NCBI RefSeq assembly: GCF_031877795.1
Contig: NC_133948.1
Location: 10,710,948 to 10,774,947 of the forward strand
Origin: Strix aluco
Taxonomy: Eukaryota > Chordata > Aves > Strigiformes > Strigidae
Direction: 5' to 3'
DNA: 64,000 bases
Part shown: piece by piece, positions 42,401-51,839 of the stretch
Numbering within the stretch: position 1 is the stretch's first letter
Layout of the letters: every line of letters starts with the position of its first letter
The notes under the pieces: model-generated
The model's database searches: none
What the model was told of the DNA's origin: nothing
What the model saw: only the letters and a program-made list of their open reading frames with translations
Position numbers and translations under genes: made by a program

Positions 42401-45400
42401 AAAACAGCAGCCTCTTCTCTCTGAGTCACCCCTTCCCTCCCTGCTGTTTGCCTTCCCCTAGAGGAATGTTGCTAATGGAAGCTAAAGCTAGAAGACAGTA
42501 GCCTTGTAGCAGAGTTGGTGTGCATGAAATGAGTGACATTACAGAGCTTCTCTAAAGCTTTGCGTACCCGCAGGCTGCTTATACCAATGCATCTTGTTCT
42601 AGGCTCTTCAGAAGTATTTTTACCCCCTGACCCTATCTTTGGTACGGCTATGTCTGAAAATGAAAACGTTCTTTGTGCCCAGCTTCAGTGTTTCCATTTT
42701 CCTACCCTTCGGCACCATGGTTTACACAGCTGGTATGCTGAAAACTGCTATGAGAAATCTTCATTCCTCTGCAAAAGGAGTAAGTTGGTTTTAGTTCAGT
42801 GTTAATGGTGTTGCATGTTTAAATATGCATAAAACAAATATGGGGAAATTGGTTAGTTATCCTTTCTACCTTTTGCCCAGCGAATTAAGAAAAAAAAAAA
42901 GTGTGTGTGTGTGTGTGTTCTAAATTTCTGCTTGGCTTAAATAAGAACATCATAATGTGTGGTTGTCAGCCACAGTGCAGGTTTTCACTAAAAAATGGTT
43001 GTTAAGCAGATATATCTGCCCTAAAAGATACTTGAAAAGAAAAAAGGTTAAAAAAAAGTGCCTTATTAGTAAATATCACTCTTAAATTATTAACTTCACA
43101 TGAAAATGAGGAAACAGTTATTTCTGGTTTATTTTGAATATAGCAAATTCTATTAAATTCTTTCCAGCCAATTATTAGAACTAGGGGGAGAAAAAAGAAA
43201 GTGGAGCTACTGGCTTAAAGTGAAAAAAATGGTTTTCATTCTGTATCTTGCATTTCTTTGTTCCAAAAGGCTTTATACCAACAGAGGTATTGGCAGTATT
43301 TTCAGGTAATATTTAAGATACCTGATATAAATGGTGCTTCTTTGCAAGGAGAAGTTCTTGAACTTTTACTGCAGTTCTTGGAGTTTTTCTAGTTTGCTTT
43401 TTCTTTAAAGCAGGAAAAAGACTTACAGAATGGCAAAGGAGGAAAATTCAGCCCTTTTTTGCCTGCTTTTGCACCTGAAATACTGAAAATTAGGAAGACA
43501 GGATATTGCCTTATCTACCTTGAGATGTAATCTTGGAATCTGATATTGAAGGACATGTGTTCATTCAGTCAAAATGATGATCAAAAGATGACCTTTTCAG
43601 TCATCTTTTTGGGATGATGTTGTAAGAAAGGCAATAGCTATGCCAAAACGTTAACCAGAGGGTGAGGGTATCAGATGCATAAGTTGAGCAGAAGAAAGTT
43701 GTGTCCAGTTTCGGGTCTCGCAGTGCATGAAAACTGTTGACAAGACCTTGACAAATTGAGGCGAGTTCAGTGGGGGCCAGCAAGGTGGTGATGTGGGCCT
43801 GTCCTTTGAGGTGAGGCAGTGGGAATGGGGCTCCTTCAGCCTGGAGAAGGGAAGGCTTCCAGGGGACCTGAGAGCAGCCTGCCAGTACTTAACAAGGAGG
43901 TTGTCAAGAAGATGGAGGCAGGCGCTTTACAGTGGTGTGTGGCAGGAGTCAAGGGACGTTAAGTTGAAACGAGATTTGAATTGATGCCAGAGAAAACTGT
44001 TTAATCATGAGGGTAGACAAGAGTGGAACAGACTCCCAGGGAGGTTGTGCAGTCTCTATCCTCAGAGGTTTTTATGACCAGATTTGGTAGAACCCTGAGC
44101 AATCTGTTGGGATGTCATAGCTGACCCTGCTTTGAGCTGGAGACCTCAGGTCTTTTCCAGTCTGAACTTTCATGTGGACCCTCTCAGCTGACCTGTGCGT
44201 AGGGTGGAGGGGACAGGCCACCCTCCCTGAGCAGTTGCTTCAGCCGGCAGGTCCTAGTGCTGTCTGTGTTCCCTCTCTCTGGTTTTGGTACCTGCCTTTA
44301 GGTCAGTGGGAAGAAAGAACAGTGGACAGAAGGCACCTAAACTTCCTCCACTGGGCAGGGATCAAGATGCAGCTAGGGCAGTGGAAGTACTATTGCCTGG
44401 GTTCCTTTTTTTAGGCCTGCCTATTAAGAGTGTCCTTCAGGTGTGGTCCAGAGAAGATCCAGCTTTTCCTAAGTACCAGGAGTGAGGGAAGGAGCTGCAG
44501 CAGGCATTGACAGTGAAGCTTAAACTTCTTAGGCCACTTGTTCTCCGATGTCTTGGAGAGGGTGCCTGAAAGTGTGTCAATTCCATTAAATACTTCAAAA
44601 CTCACTTTGTCAACTTTGAGCAGTAAATCATCCCTGTGTGCCTCCAGACTATCCACTATCTTCCCCACTCCTTGGAGATCCCTTTTCAAAGTTGCTTTAA
44701 TGTGAAGGCATGGCTTTTAACTGATGGTCTGCTTATGTTTACAAATCACTTAATATAACAGAAGAAACTGGACTCCTGTCTGGCAGGCTCACAGACACTT
44801 GGATATTGATGTGCTTTTCTGTTCTAGGCCAGACCTGCGTTGATATCAAAGACAACATTGTTGATGAAGGCTACTATTTCACTCCAAAAGGGAATGATCC
44901 CTGTTTGAGCTGCACATGTCACAACGGTGAACCTGAAATGTGCGTGGCTGCTTTGTGTGAACGGCCCCAGGGGTGTCAGCAGTATCGCAAAGACCCTAAG
45001 GAGTGCTGCAAATTTACATGTTTAGACCCAGGTAAGAGCTGACTGCTACAGTTTTGTCAAGAAAAATGAGTTCAGTGCTCAACTTGGTTATCTTTGAGTA
45101 TAACTTTGAAATGATATACCCTTTCAATGCCTCGACATAGCTGGGTATAAACCCCTTGTGAGCAAAGATCTCAAATCACAAGAAATGAAGCACTTCAGGC
45201 TGTGGCTAGAAATAGTCATCCTTGATGCTACTTACATAGGAGAAGCAGTAGCTTATTATGTGTATGGAGGTTGACACTACTGTGGATTTTTAGTAGTGTC
45301 TTGCATGGTTCCCTTCGCATGTTTAGTTATGAAAAGACTTTGCTCTTGAACACTGATTAAGCATCTTTTTCTGGACATAAGTATTTATGTGTGCGGAAGT

Positions 45401-48400
45401 TTGCATGCAGGGATAATGTGGGAAGCAGAGTTTTATATAGAGTTTCAAGAATAATCAGGACATGCAACCTTGCTTATTGGATTTGGGATCTCAGTGCAGC
45501 TTCTTGTTTTGGATCAGTAAAGTCCTCAGTTGACTCTGGACTGTTTGTCAGTCACCATTTGAAGATGTAGATTTTGGGGCAGTTATTTTTCTGTAAAGAG
45601 GCTTGTGAAAAGAAATGTATCTTACTTGGAATTTACTGTGAGGGTGGTCAAATAATGCAGCAGATTGTTTGTGGAGTCCCCATCTGTGGGGATATTCAAC
45701 ACCCAATTGGACTCTGACCTGGACAACCTGCTCTAGCTGACGCTAATGGACTAAATGATCTCAGGACATCCCTTCCAACCACAACCATTCTGTGATACGG
45801 TTATTTCCTGGTATTTTAAAATAATCTTATCTGAGTGCACGAAGAAACTAAGGTTCTGAACTCCTCTGGAAAACGCAGGTCAACTCTTTTCATCAGAGGT
45901 ATCTATTTCAGTCTGTTACAAAAAAGGGGTGCTTATTGGCTTCTAAATTTGCAGTCGGTCTTATTTGCCTTAACTACAGAAGTTAATCATTAAAGGCCAC
46001 TGGCTCTTCCTTGCTGTCATTCATGTTTGTTCTGAGAGTTAAGCTTAGCAGATGATTGTACCTAGTGTTGCAGGTTGGTTGGTGAAAGTGTTACTGTAAA
46101 GTTGGTCTCAAAAGAACCCTCTAAGACTTAGTTTGAAGTTTTAGAAGGCAGGCATTCTTTATTGCAGCGCTGGATGCACGGGGGATCGTTCCACTTAACG
46201 TGCATGCCGAAACACAAGGGCGTTTTGTATATTGTATTGTATACAATAAAAGAAATGAATATTTATGTGATTTCCAAGAAGTACATACCTATTTCCAGAG
46301 AATCTAGTGCATGTGTTAAGACATTGCGCAAGCATACTAAAATTTGTGGAAGGGTCTCCGAGGGGCTTCCACAGGGGTTTTTGGGGGTCTGTGGAGGTCC
46401 CTAGTGGTTGTTGAAGAGGTGTTTCTTAGTGTCCCTTCCGTGAACTCTGAGTCTTTCTTTCATATACGATCTTGTCTTGGCTCATTGCTCTGTCTGTAAA
46501 GTTTCTCAGCTTTCTTATCTTTGGCTTTCACAGGTGTCTGCTGGTTTATCTGCCCTGCCCGGGATGTACCCATCACAGTTGCAAAAATTATGTCCTTGGG
46601 CACATTCTTGTCTGAGGCCCCTTACAGCAATTAGCACCAACTGCTTGCAGACATCAGCTAGCAGGCATCAAAAGAGTGGGGAAAAAGCAGGAGTCTTCCG
46701 CTCTTATCAACAGAGTTAAGACCTTGTCTTCACTTTTTTTATCTTCAGGAACAGTGTCATCCAGCAGACAGGACAAGATGACCTGGGATAACCTCATGCC
46801 GTGTTCTTTAATCCTTGCTTATTGCTGTGGGTCTTAAATATTTCATGAATACTGATTTGAAGAGTGTATTTTACCACATCCTTTCTGATCCTTAAGCTCT
46901 TCTTTCTGTACTGATGCTAAAAAAGACTGTTTCATTATACTCTTGCCTGAAGTGTTCTATTTTTTTTAGTAACAGTTTTTGAGAGAAGAATCATCAAGCA
47001 GTTGTCAAACTTCCTTCATAATGAAGTTACTTCAGCTAGTGATAAACACTGAAATTTTTAAATGAAGCATTTCAGTTTTCCTTGTGGGTGTTCATAAATG
47101 ACTATTTCAGATGACAAAATTAATGTATTTATCTTTGTCCAATTCTTCCATATGTCTTCCCTAAGCTCTGTTGCAAAGGAAAGAAAATGGTTTACTAATC
47201 AACAATAAGTAAATTAATCACCCGAGGAGAGGCTGGGGGGGGAATAAATCCTGCTGTTGGGTTGGCAGGTAATCAACTCTTACAGTGTGAGTGGGTGAGC
47301 AATGATTACAAGTAGATAACGATTACTCAAGGACTTGGTAGTAGGGGAATTTTTCAGTGGTAGGAGTAAGCTGAGCAATCACAGCTATACTCTCTTGAAA
47401 GATGCTTCTCCTCATTTAGTTGAAGATAAATAGCAGAGGAAAACCTTTCATTTGCTAATGCTGAAACTGAGGTAGTCTCTATTGCCACTCCATGGATATG
47501 GTAGAAAATAATTTTTCTGTGTGGCTCTTGTTTAGACAGGCCTGCAACTCTTATTCTTGAAAAGGTAACAAAAGAAATAAAGTACTCTGAAAGAGCTGAT
47601 GGTATAGAAGCTTTTTTAGTGACTAAACTGGTTCAGTTATAGGATATTACTACTGTATGGAGTGTAAAACAGCATTTCTGGAATAATCTGTATTTATGTG
47701 GGTTGGAAATATCTGTGATGACTTACCTTGTTCTGTACAAGTTGGGTCTTTGTCTTTTTTTTAAATCTAGGACTTCATTTGAGAATAGTTTATCCGGCCA
47801 ACCAGGCTGAATGTTAGGGGTTCTGACAGGCTGGGAGCAGTGTGATAGAGGCCCAAGATGCCCCAGAAGGTCCAAGAATTGCACTGGTAGCTGCCAGTGA
47901 GAACATGGTCGTCAGGCTTTCTACCTACAGGATTACATCATGCTTGCCTGCGTGTATATTTTTACTTAAGTCACTTTATTTAAGGCAGTTATTAGCACTC
48001 ATTTATGACGTTCATGAAGTCAGCATTGCCATAAAATTGAGGAACAACAGCAGGTCTGTGGTGTTCAGGAAGGTGTGTTAGTTGGTCGATGTGTGACTGC
48101 ATTGGTTTAAGCTTTGACAGTAAGAGTTGATAAAAGGTTTGAGAGCACAGAGGCTTTTGTACTGCACAGCCAGATTTGAGAGGGTGTAACATTTGAACTC
48201 CATGCATGGTGCGCTATTAATGAATTTCTTGTTGCCAAGAATGCGTTACGTAATAAATACCAGTCTGTTAGCCATGTACTTCAACGATGTATAAACTAGG
48301 TGGATTTTTCTGTTACTAGCATTTGTCAGTACTTATAATTTTTGTGAGGCTTTTAGCTTTCTTTTGTAAGGAATCTTTGATACAGCTTTAGCTGTTAGTG

Positions 48401-51400
48401 AAAGGAAAAGTATTGAGAGAGCTCTTGCAGCTGTGGTGGGTGCAGGAAAGAAGAGGTGGCCAGGATCTGGCTGGTCGCTCTAGGAAGCGCAGTGGCACTG
48501 CGGTGGCTGGGGAGAGGGCTTTGTACCTGGTACTGCTTGTGTCCTGGAGCAGTAGGTGACCGCGTTGTGCAGCCACTTCATCTGTTTCTTATCCACACCT
48601 AACCTGGATGTGTTTCTCATTCAGAGCTCTTTAACAGGAAATTGGTGCAAGGAACCCAGCACATCATTTTTAGGTCATTTTTCTTTGTGTAGGGTATCTG
48701 AATGTGTGCATGCTACTTAAGCATAACCAAGTGTGATTAGCTGAATTGTGAAAAATTAATACCTCTCATGTCTGACACTGATAGAACACGGATAATTTGC
48801 TCACAACAGCCTTCCAAGTGTGGATCTGGTTAGCAGTGGTATAGAGCTCTCAAAGTCCTAAGCTCCTGGGTCTGTTTCATGTTCTGCCACTTGCTTTCTG
48901 TGTGATTCTAGAAAAAGATTTAATTCCTGTTTACCCCAATCTCTTTGGTTCCTAAAAGATGATTATCATGTTGATTCACCTTTTTATGTTATGTCTAGTT
49001 CCTATCACTTAATGGTGCTAATCAATGACAGAGGGAATTTAGATGACCACATCTTGGTGATAATGACAATGTTAGAGATTTTGTTGTTGGAAATGTAAAA
49101 GTTAAGATGTCCAGATGTCATGTAGAAAAATAGTGTGTAGATGTGCTAGTTCTTAGCTTTCCCGTAGCTTCCAGGCTTGCTGTTCTCTTTAGTATAGCAT
49201 ATCAGCCAGGCCAGAGAGACAAGTGGATATGCAGAAGGCCGTTAACCTTTCCTTTTTCCTGTTTTCAGAGACCTGAAGCCTTCAACATTTTGTCCCTTTT
49301 GCTGATTCAGATATTTTTAGAAACATTTAGATCTTTGTGCAATAAAAAGATAAATCACCTGATGATTCATAATTTTCTTACAAATTTTTTCTCACATATT
49401 TTTGAAATATGGAGAAGTGTTAAACCAGGCTAATTAATCTCCTTTCTACATTTATCTTTCCATTACTGACAGAAGAACGTCAAGAAAAATGAGTTTTGAA
49501 CAAAAGTAACAGGCTTCTTTTATATGCTTTATGTAACAGATGGCAACAGTTTGTTTGACTCGATGGCTGGTGGAATGCGTCTGATCGTTAGCTGCATTTC
49601 CTCCTTCCTCATCCTCTCTCTGCTGCTTTTCATGGTCCACCGGTTACGCCAGAGGCGGAGAGAGCGCATAGAGTCTTTGATTGGAGCAAATTGTAAGTAC
49701 CTTGTATCTGTAATGAGTCTTGATCTAAGTAGTGTATGTGCTTAAGAGTAAAGAGAGCAGAAGAAATACAAATCTATGGAAAACATGAGCGAAAGTCTGG
49801 TTATAAATTCTAGTCAGTACTGTACTCAAACGTAGCTCTGCGCTGGCTGCCTGAACTGGTTGTGATTTGTACAAGTTTTGGTTCTCTGAACCGCTCCACA
49901 TTCAAAGTAAAAACTTTTATGTCAACACTTACCTTGTGCCTCGTGCTTATTATTGACGCATTGATGTACATAAAGGTCAGAAATGTCACAGTCCTGCTTG
50001 ACTGTGCCTGTAGGTGTGTGTCATAGTAGGTTCTTCAAACCTGAACTTTTTTAGCCAATAGTGGAAAAATAATTTTTTGTTTGTATGTGGTCCAAATCTG
50101 TAATATCTTCTATGTATGAATAATCTCCTTAGTTTGAAGAGGTTAGGTTCAAATTTAGATGTGATGCAGGACAAACAGGCTTTGGAGCAGGTGGGCCTGG
50201 GTATTACTGTGTAACTGCAGTAAGTTGACTTGTATAGGTTATGTAGACTTTTTTAGGTCTTTGGGAGACATGAGTTCCTTGGGTGTGAAAAGTGGAAAAA
50301 GGTGTTGAGATCTGCCTTAAATTGAAGAAGAAAGCATGGGATAAAGTCACTTACTACTTTTTCTTCTCTTGAAATAGTGCACCATTTTAACTTGGGCCGC
50401 AGGATGCCTGGTTTTGATTATGGTCCCGATGGTTTTGGAACTGGCCTTACTCCACTGCATCTTTCAGATGATGGGGAAGGTGGGGCATTTCATTTCCATG
50501 ATCCACCTCCACCCTATACTGCTTACAAGTATCCAGATATTCAACATCCAGATGACCCACCTCCTCCTTATGAGGCTTCTGTCAATCCAGACAGCATCCT
50601 TTGTTCCACTCCAGGTACGCAGGCAATAACTTCTCTCTTCTTCCTCTTTTTCATTTTGGCTAGAGGGTAGATTTTTTTTTTAAAAAAAAACTATAATCAT
50701 GTGTTTTAGTGATTGTGACAGGAAAATATATTTCACAGTAAAATCTCCTATTTCTACGTTGGAAAAGTCTTTTGTTAAAAATGTATCATTAAGCTTGCTT
50801 TTTCTCAAAGGTTCTTTGGATACCCTGAATTACAAGTTATACTGCAAGCAGTTTAACTCTTAGACCTTACCTATTTTCAAGCCTTGCCTTGGATGGGTTA
50901 CCTGGCTATCTAGTTTCCACTGTGCTGGTACCTTTTCTGGTCTTTTGGAGACAGGTCTATAGAGATTGGTATTAAAAAGTAGAACAAATTTCAAGTACAA
51001 GAGATTTTGAATAAAATATATCCAGCGTCTTCTCTCCTCCCCACTTCCCCCACCTACACCCCCCAAAAATTGACCAAAAATACCACTTTCTAATGATTCA
51101 TCCAGTGCTCTTCAGTTTTGCAGCTGTGATATTCACATACTGTAGAAATCATTCCAGTTTGGGATTTTATAGCAGCATATCTTGCAAGATAAGTGAGCCT
51201 GATTAGTGCAAATATCTTATTTATATATTGAAGTTTTATTTTTGCCGCATAGTTTTCCTCTTTTGCGGTGTCATCTCCTTGTGCACTAATGCAAAACCAG
51301 GAAAAACTCAGAGCTTCCAGAAATGCAGATAGTAAATCTACTTGGGAATGTGAAATGATACACTTCATGTTCTGATTCTGCTTGTTTTTTGTCCTTTGCA

Positions 51401-51643
51401 GATGGAGTTCTTTCTCAGACTGTGCAAAGCAGTCCTCCATCACTAGGAAACTGTGATGTATCCCCGCAGCTTACAGAGGGATCGCTTCCTCCCTCAGTTG
51501 GTCCTTCTCCAGTGGAGCTGGAAGACTCTGCTGACAGCAGCACCTTTCTTGTCCCTCCTGACACACCACTAAATGAAAACACACCGGCAGAAACTCTTAC
51601 GGGCAGCCGTCACAGCCACTGTTCTCTCAATACCATTGTATAA
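6404..51643 (+). CDS. DGCR2: DGCR2, integral membrane adhesion receptor (10-exon model)
   Basis: Joined coding exons are 6404-6482, 27103-27225, 36374-36499, 38768-38978, 39965-40041, 42603-42779, 44828-45031, 49540-49692, 50378-50614 and 51402-51643. They total 1629 nt, or 542 residues plus stop (human protein about 550). All introns are GT-AG and all phases agree. Domain order is: signal peptide 1-24; LDLR class A 30-66 with six Cys; C-type-lectin-like 112-262; VWC 268-329 with ten Cys; transmembrane about 346-365 with a basic stop-transfer run; cytoplasmic tail 366-542. The tail has PPPPY at 426-430 and 444-448 and ends N-T-I-V, which fits a class I PDZ ligand. DGCR2 is a plasma-membrane, adhesion-receptor-like protein of the 22q11 region, linked in mammals to neuronal development. 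Identity is certain from near-identical N-terminus, VWC domain and juxtamembrane segment. The exon 4 border and an optional microexon are the only doubts. Confidence 0.96.
11309..11345. other. Perfect 10-bp stem hairpin in intron 1
   Basis: GTATCAGACC at 11313-11322 is followed by a 9-nt spacer and then by its exact reverse complement at 11332-11341. Four more pairs, two of them G-U, can extend the stem on the plus-strand RNA. The stem (about 14 bp) is shorter than a normal microRNA precursor. No function can be assigned. Confidence 0.4.
17773..17793. repeat. T21 homopolymer in intron 1
   Basis: An uninterrupted run of 21 T. There is no clear retroposon next to it, so it could be either an antisense poly(A) tail remnant or simple slippage. 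Confidence 0.7.
22523..22555 (+). CDS. DGCR2: Candidate 33-nt in-frame cassette microexon of DGCR2
   Basis: A T-rich tract ending ATTACAG precedes 33 nt that end TTTCAG|GTGAGTG, a perfect U2-type donor. The segment enters in phase 1, the phase of the exon 1/exon 2 junction, contains 11 codons with no stop, and leaves in phase 1. Its inclusion would insert [11 protein letters not shown] between the signal peptide and the first LDLR class A residues. Standard DGCR2 joins exon 1 directly to exon 2, so this would be an alternative exon. It is inferred from splice signals and phase alone, without transcript support. Confidence 0.4.
27103..27225 (+). CDS. DGCR2: DGCR2 exon 2 (LDLR class A domain)
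   Basis: Encodes residues 27-67. It holds a complete LDL-receptor class A module with cysteines at 30, 37, 44, 51, 57 and 66 and the acidic calcium-binding cluster D-E-S-D-E (59-63). The acceptor is TTCCTAG|AGCTC and the donor CCAG|GTAAAT; the exon is 123 nt and symmetric (phase 1 to 1), so skipping it would remove the whole domain without a frameshift. Human DGCR2 has an isoform lacking about this region, so alternative inclusion is plausible. Confidence 0.95.
27226..36373 (+). other. DGCR2 intron 2 (9.1 kb)
   Basis: An AT-rich intron. I recognise no gene, RNA gene or transposon. It contains a 14-bp perfect palindrome, TCACGCTAGCGTGA, at 33292-33305 and an inverted repeat AATCAGCTT/AAGCTGATT near 35350-35375. 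Open frames such as 30699-30974 have no recognisable domain. Confidence 0.8.
36374..36499 (+). CDS. DGCR2: DGCR2 exon 3 (linker between LDLRA and lectin domain)
   Basis: Encodes residues 68-109, a hydrophilic linker rich in Arg, Gly and His that ends in the conserved stretch [12 protein letters not shown]. It has no cysteines. The acceptor is TCTCCAG|GCTTG and the donor TTTAGTA|GTAAGT. It is 126 nt and symmetric (phase 1 to 1). The first half is the most diverged part of the ectodomain compared with the mammalian protein. Confidence 0.93.
36500..38767 (+). other. DGCR2 intron 3 (2.3 kb)
   Basis: No gene or transposon recognised. The last 54 nt are open in the frame of exon 4, and the final codons before the canonical AG read F-L, which bears on the acceptor question described in the findings. 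Confidence 0.8.
38768..38978 (+). CDS. DGCR2: DGCR2 exon 4 (first half of C-type-lectin-like domain)
   Basis: Encodes residues 110-179, with cysteines 112, 125 and 142 and the typical start [16 protein letters not shown]. It includes an N-glycosylation sequon N-G-S at 146-148 and the alpha-helical segment A-V-Q-T-C-Q that follows W136 in this fold. The canonical acceptor TTTCCTAG|GAAAG is phase-compatible and gives S-R-K-C; reading upstream through it gives F-L-G-K-C, which matches the mammalian protein better. The donor is CGTAG|GTGAGT (phase 2). Confidence 0.9.
38979..39964 (+). other. DGCR2 intron 4 (1.0 kb)
   Basis: AT-rich, with no gene. It contains an 18-bp perfect palindrome at 39725-39742 (AAAATACTA followed by its reverse complement) inside a short run of related ATACT/AGTAT motifs. 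Confidence 0.8.
39965..40041 (+). CDS. DGCR2: DGCR2 exon 5 (middle of lectin-like domain)
   Basis: Encodes residues 180-205. It carries F-W-V-G-Y-Q-Y, the equivalent of the WIGL core motif of the C-type lectin fold, and a second N-glycosylation sequon N-H-S at 193-195. At 77 nt and phase 2 to 1 it is not symmetric, so skipping it would shift the frame. Confidence 0.94.
40042..42602 (+). other. DGCR2 intron 5 (2.6 kb)
   Basis: No gene or clear transposon. A slightly GC-richer part at about 41990-42300 has short overlapping open frames on both strands without recognisable domains. Confidence 0.75.
42603..42779 (+). CDS. DGCR2: DGCR2 exon 6 (end of lectin-like domain)
   Basis: Encodes residues 206-264 with cysteines 230, 235, 254 and 262 that close the C-type-lectin-like fold. 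The calcium/sugar motifs EPN or QPD and WND are absent; the corresponding region reads S-E-N-E-N-V-L-C. The domain is therefore expected to work in protein contacts rather than in classical calcium-dependent sugar binding. The acceptor is TTCTAG|GCTC and the donor AGGA|GTAAGT, phase 1 to 1. Confidence 0.95.
42890..42918. repeat. A11(GT)9 microsatellite
   Basis: Eleven A followed by nine perfect GT units, about 110 bp downstream of exon 6. It is likely to be length-variable between individuals. Confidence 0.9.
43690..44172 (+). mobile_element. Truncated CR1 LINE, 3' fragment
   Basis: The sequence resembles the end of ORF2 of avian CR1 retrotransposons. Frames translate to pieces such as [16 protein letters not shown], the counterpart of L-F-S-L-E-K-R-R-L-R-G-D-L in intact CR1. 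They are followed by a 3' end like AGACCTCAGGTCTTTTCCAGTCTGAAC. The 5' part is missing and the frame is broken, so it is a dead copy. Its borders are approximate. Confidence 0.75.
44828..45031 (+). CDS. DGCR2: DGCR2 exon 7 (VWC domain)
   Basis: Encodes residues 265-332. It is a complete von Willebrand factor type C module with ten cysteines (268, 290, 293, 295, 303, 308, 314, 324, 325, 329), including the hallmark C-L-S-C-T-C and the C-C near the end. It is almost identical to the mammalian domain and is the most conserved part of the ectodomain. The exon is 204 nt and symmetric (phase 1 to 1). Confidence 0.96.
45650..45800 (+). mobile_element. CR1 LINE 3' terminal fragment
   Basis: The segment reads as a diverged CR1 3' end: a stretch like GGGGATATTCAACACCCAATTGGACTCTGACCTGG (positions about 45690-45722), then CAACCTGCTCTAGCTGACGC and CCCTTCCAACCACAACCATTCTGTGAT. 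Ending in a TTCTGTGA-type motif is diagnostic of CR1. Only the last about 150 bp remain. Confidence 0.8.
46089..46753 (-). mobile_element. Solo LTR of an avian endogenous retrovirus (old copy)
   Basis: The segment starts TGTTACTG and ends CAGGAACA on the plus strand, near-matching terminal inverted repeats (7 of 8). On the minus strand it contains AATAAA (46158-46163) about 70 bp before the end, as expected for the LTR poly(A) signal, followed by GAATGCCTGCC. The block TATTGCAGCGCTGGATGCACGG is a feature I associate with LTRs in avian genomes. No internal viral genes lie beside it, and I see no clear target-site duplication, so the borders are approximate. It lies antisense within DGCR2 intron 7. 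Confidence 0.55.
49540..49692 (+). CDS. DGCR2: DGCR2 exon 8 (transmembrane helix)
   Basis: Encodes residues 333-383. A hydrophobic helix from about 346 to 365 ([19 protein letters not shown]) is followed by the strongly basic [10 protein letters not shown], a stop-transfer signal giving type I topology. The segment is nearly identical to mammalian DGCR2. Acceptor GTAACAG|ATGG, donor AAATT|GTAAGT, phase 1 to 1. Confidence 0.96.
49693..50377 (+). other. DGCR2 intron 8 (0.7 kb)
   Basis: A short AT-rich intron with nothing else recognised in it. Confidence 0.85.
50378..50614 (+). CDS. DGCR2: DGCR2 exon 9 (cytoplasmic tail with two PPPPY motifs)
   Basis: Encodes residues 384-462. It contains two D-P-P-P-P-Y motifs, at 425-430 and 443-448, set 18 residues apart. 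PPxY is the ligand of WW domains such as those of NEDD4-family ubiquitin ligases. The preceding [23 protein letters not shown] is conserved with mammals. The exon end (D-S-I-L-C-S-T-P) differs from the mammalian tail, which continues into an acidic stretch. The donor is CTCCAG|GTACGC. Confidence 0.94.
50615..51401 (+). other. DGCR2 intron 9 (0.8 kb)
   Basis: AT-rich, with no other feature recognised. Confidence 0.85.
51402..51643 (+). CDS. DGCR2: DGCR2 exon 10 (C-terminal tail and stop)
   Basis: Encodes residues 463-542 and the TAA stop. The first part is a Ser/Pro-rich, poorly conserved segment. [12 protein letters not shown] and the terminal S-L-N-T-I-V match the mammalian ends (human ends S-L-N-T-V-V). 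T at -2 and V at the C-terminus fit a class I PDZ-binding motif. The acceptor is TTTGCAG|ATGG. Confidence 0.95.
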
Positions 51644-51831
51644 AGGAGTAAAAAGCCGACTGCCAGTCAGAAATAGTTTTAGCAACTGTTTGCACAGACA
51701 AACACTAATCCGTGGTTTGAACTTCAGAAGGAATCTCCACTTTGTTTTCTGAACACTGCTTTTATGTTCTAGATTAGAATTGTGCCTCTCGTTTTTTGGC
51801 TGTTGTTATTCATTCACTAATTGGTTTGTCC

Positions 51832-51839
51832 TGTAAATA
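51832..51839 (+). promoter_or_regulatory. Pumilio-type element in the 3' UTR
   Basis: TGTAAATA matches the PUM1/2 consensus TGTANATA and lies 190 nt after the stop codon. A single 8-mer can occur by chance in a 2-kb AT-rich UTR. Confidence 0.35.

Larger units (their letters stand above)
42780..44827 (+). other. DGCR2 intron 6 (2.0 kb, repeat-bearing)
   Basis: It contains an A11(GT)9 microsatellite just after exon 6 and a sense-oriented CR1 LINE 3' fragment at about 43690-44172. Otherwise it has no genes. Confidence 0.8.
45032..49539 (+). other. DGCR2 intron 7 (4.5 kb, repeat-bearing)
   Basis: It holds a second CR1 3' end (about 45650-45800) and an antisense LTR (about 46089-46753). The rest, 46760-49539, shows nothing recognisable. 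Confidence 0.8.

Noticed and set aside
46162-46719. Two plus-strand open frames of 80 codons each in intron 7
   Set aside because: They lie inside the LTR-like element and read against its direction.
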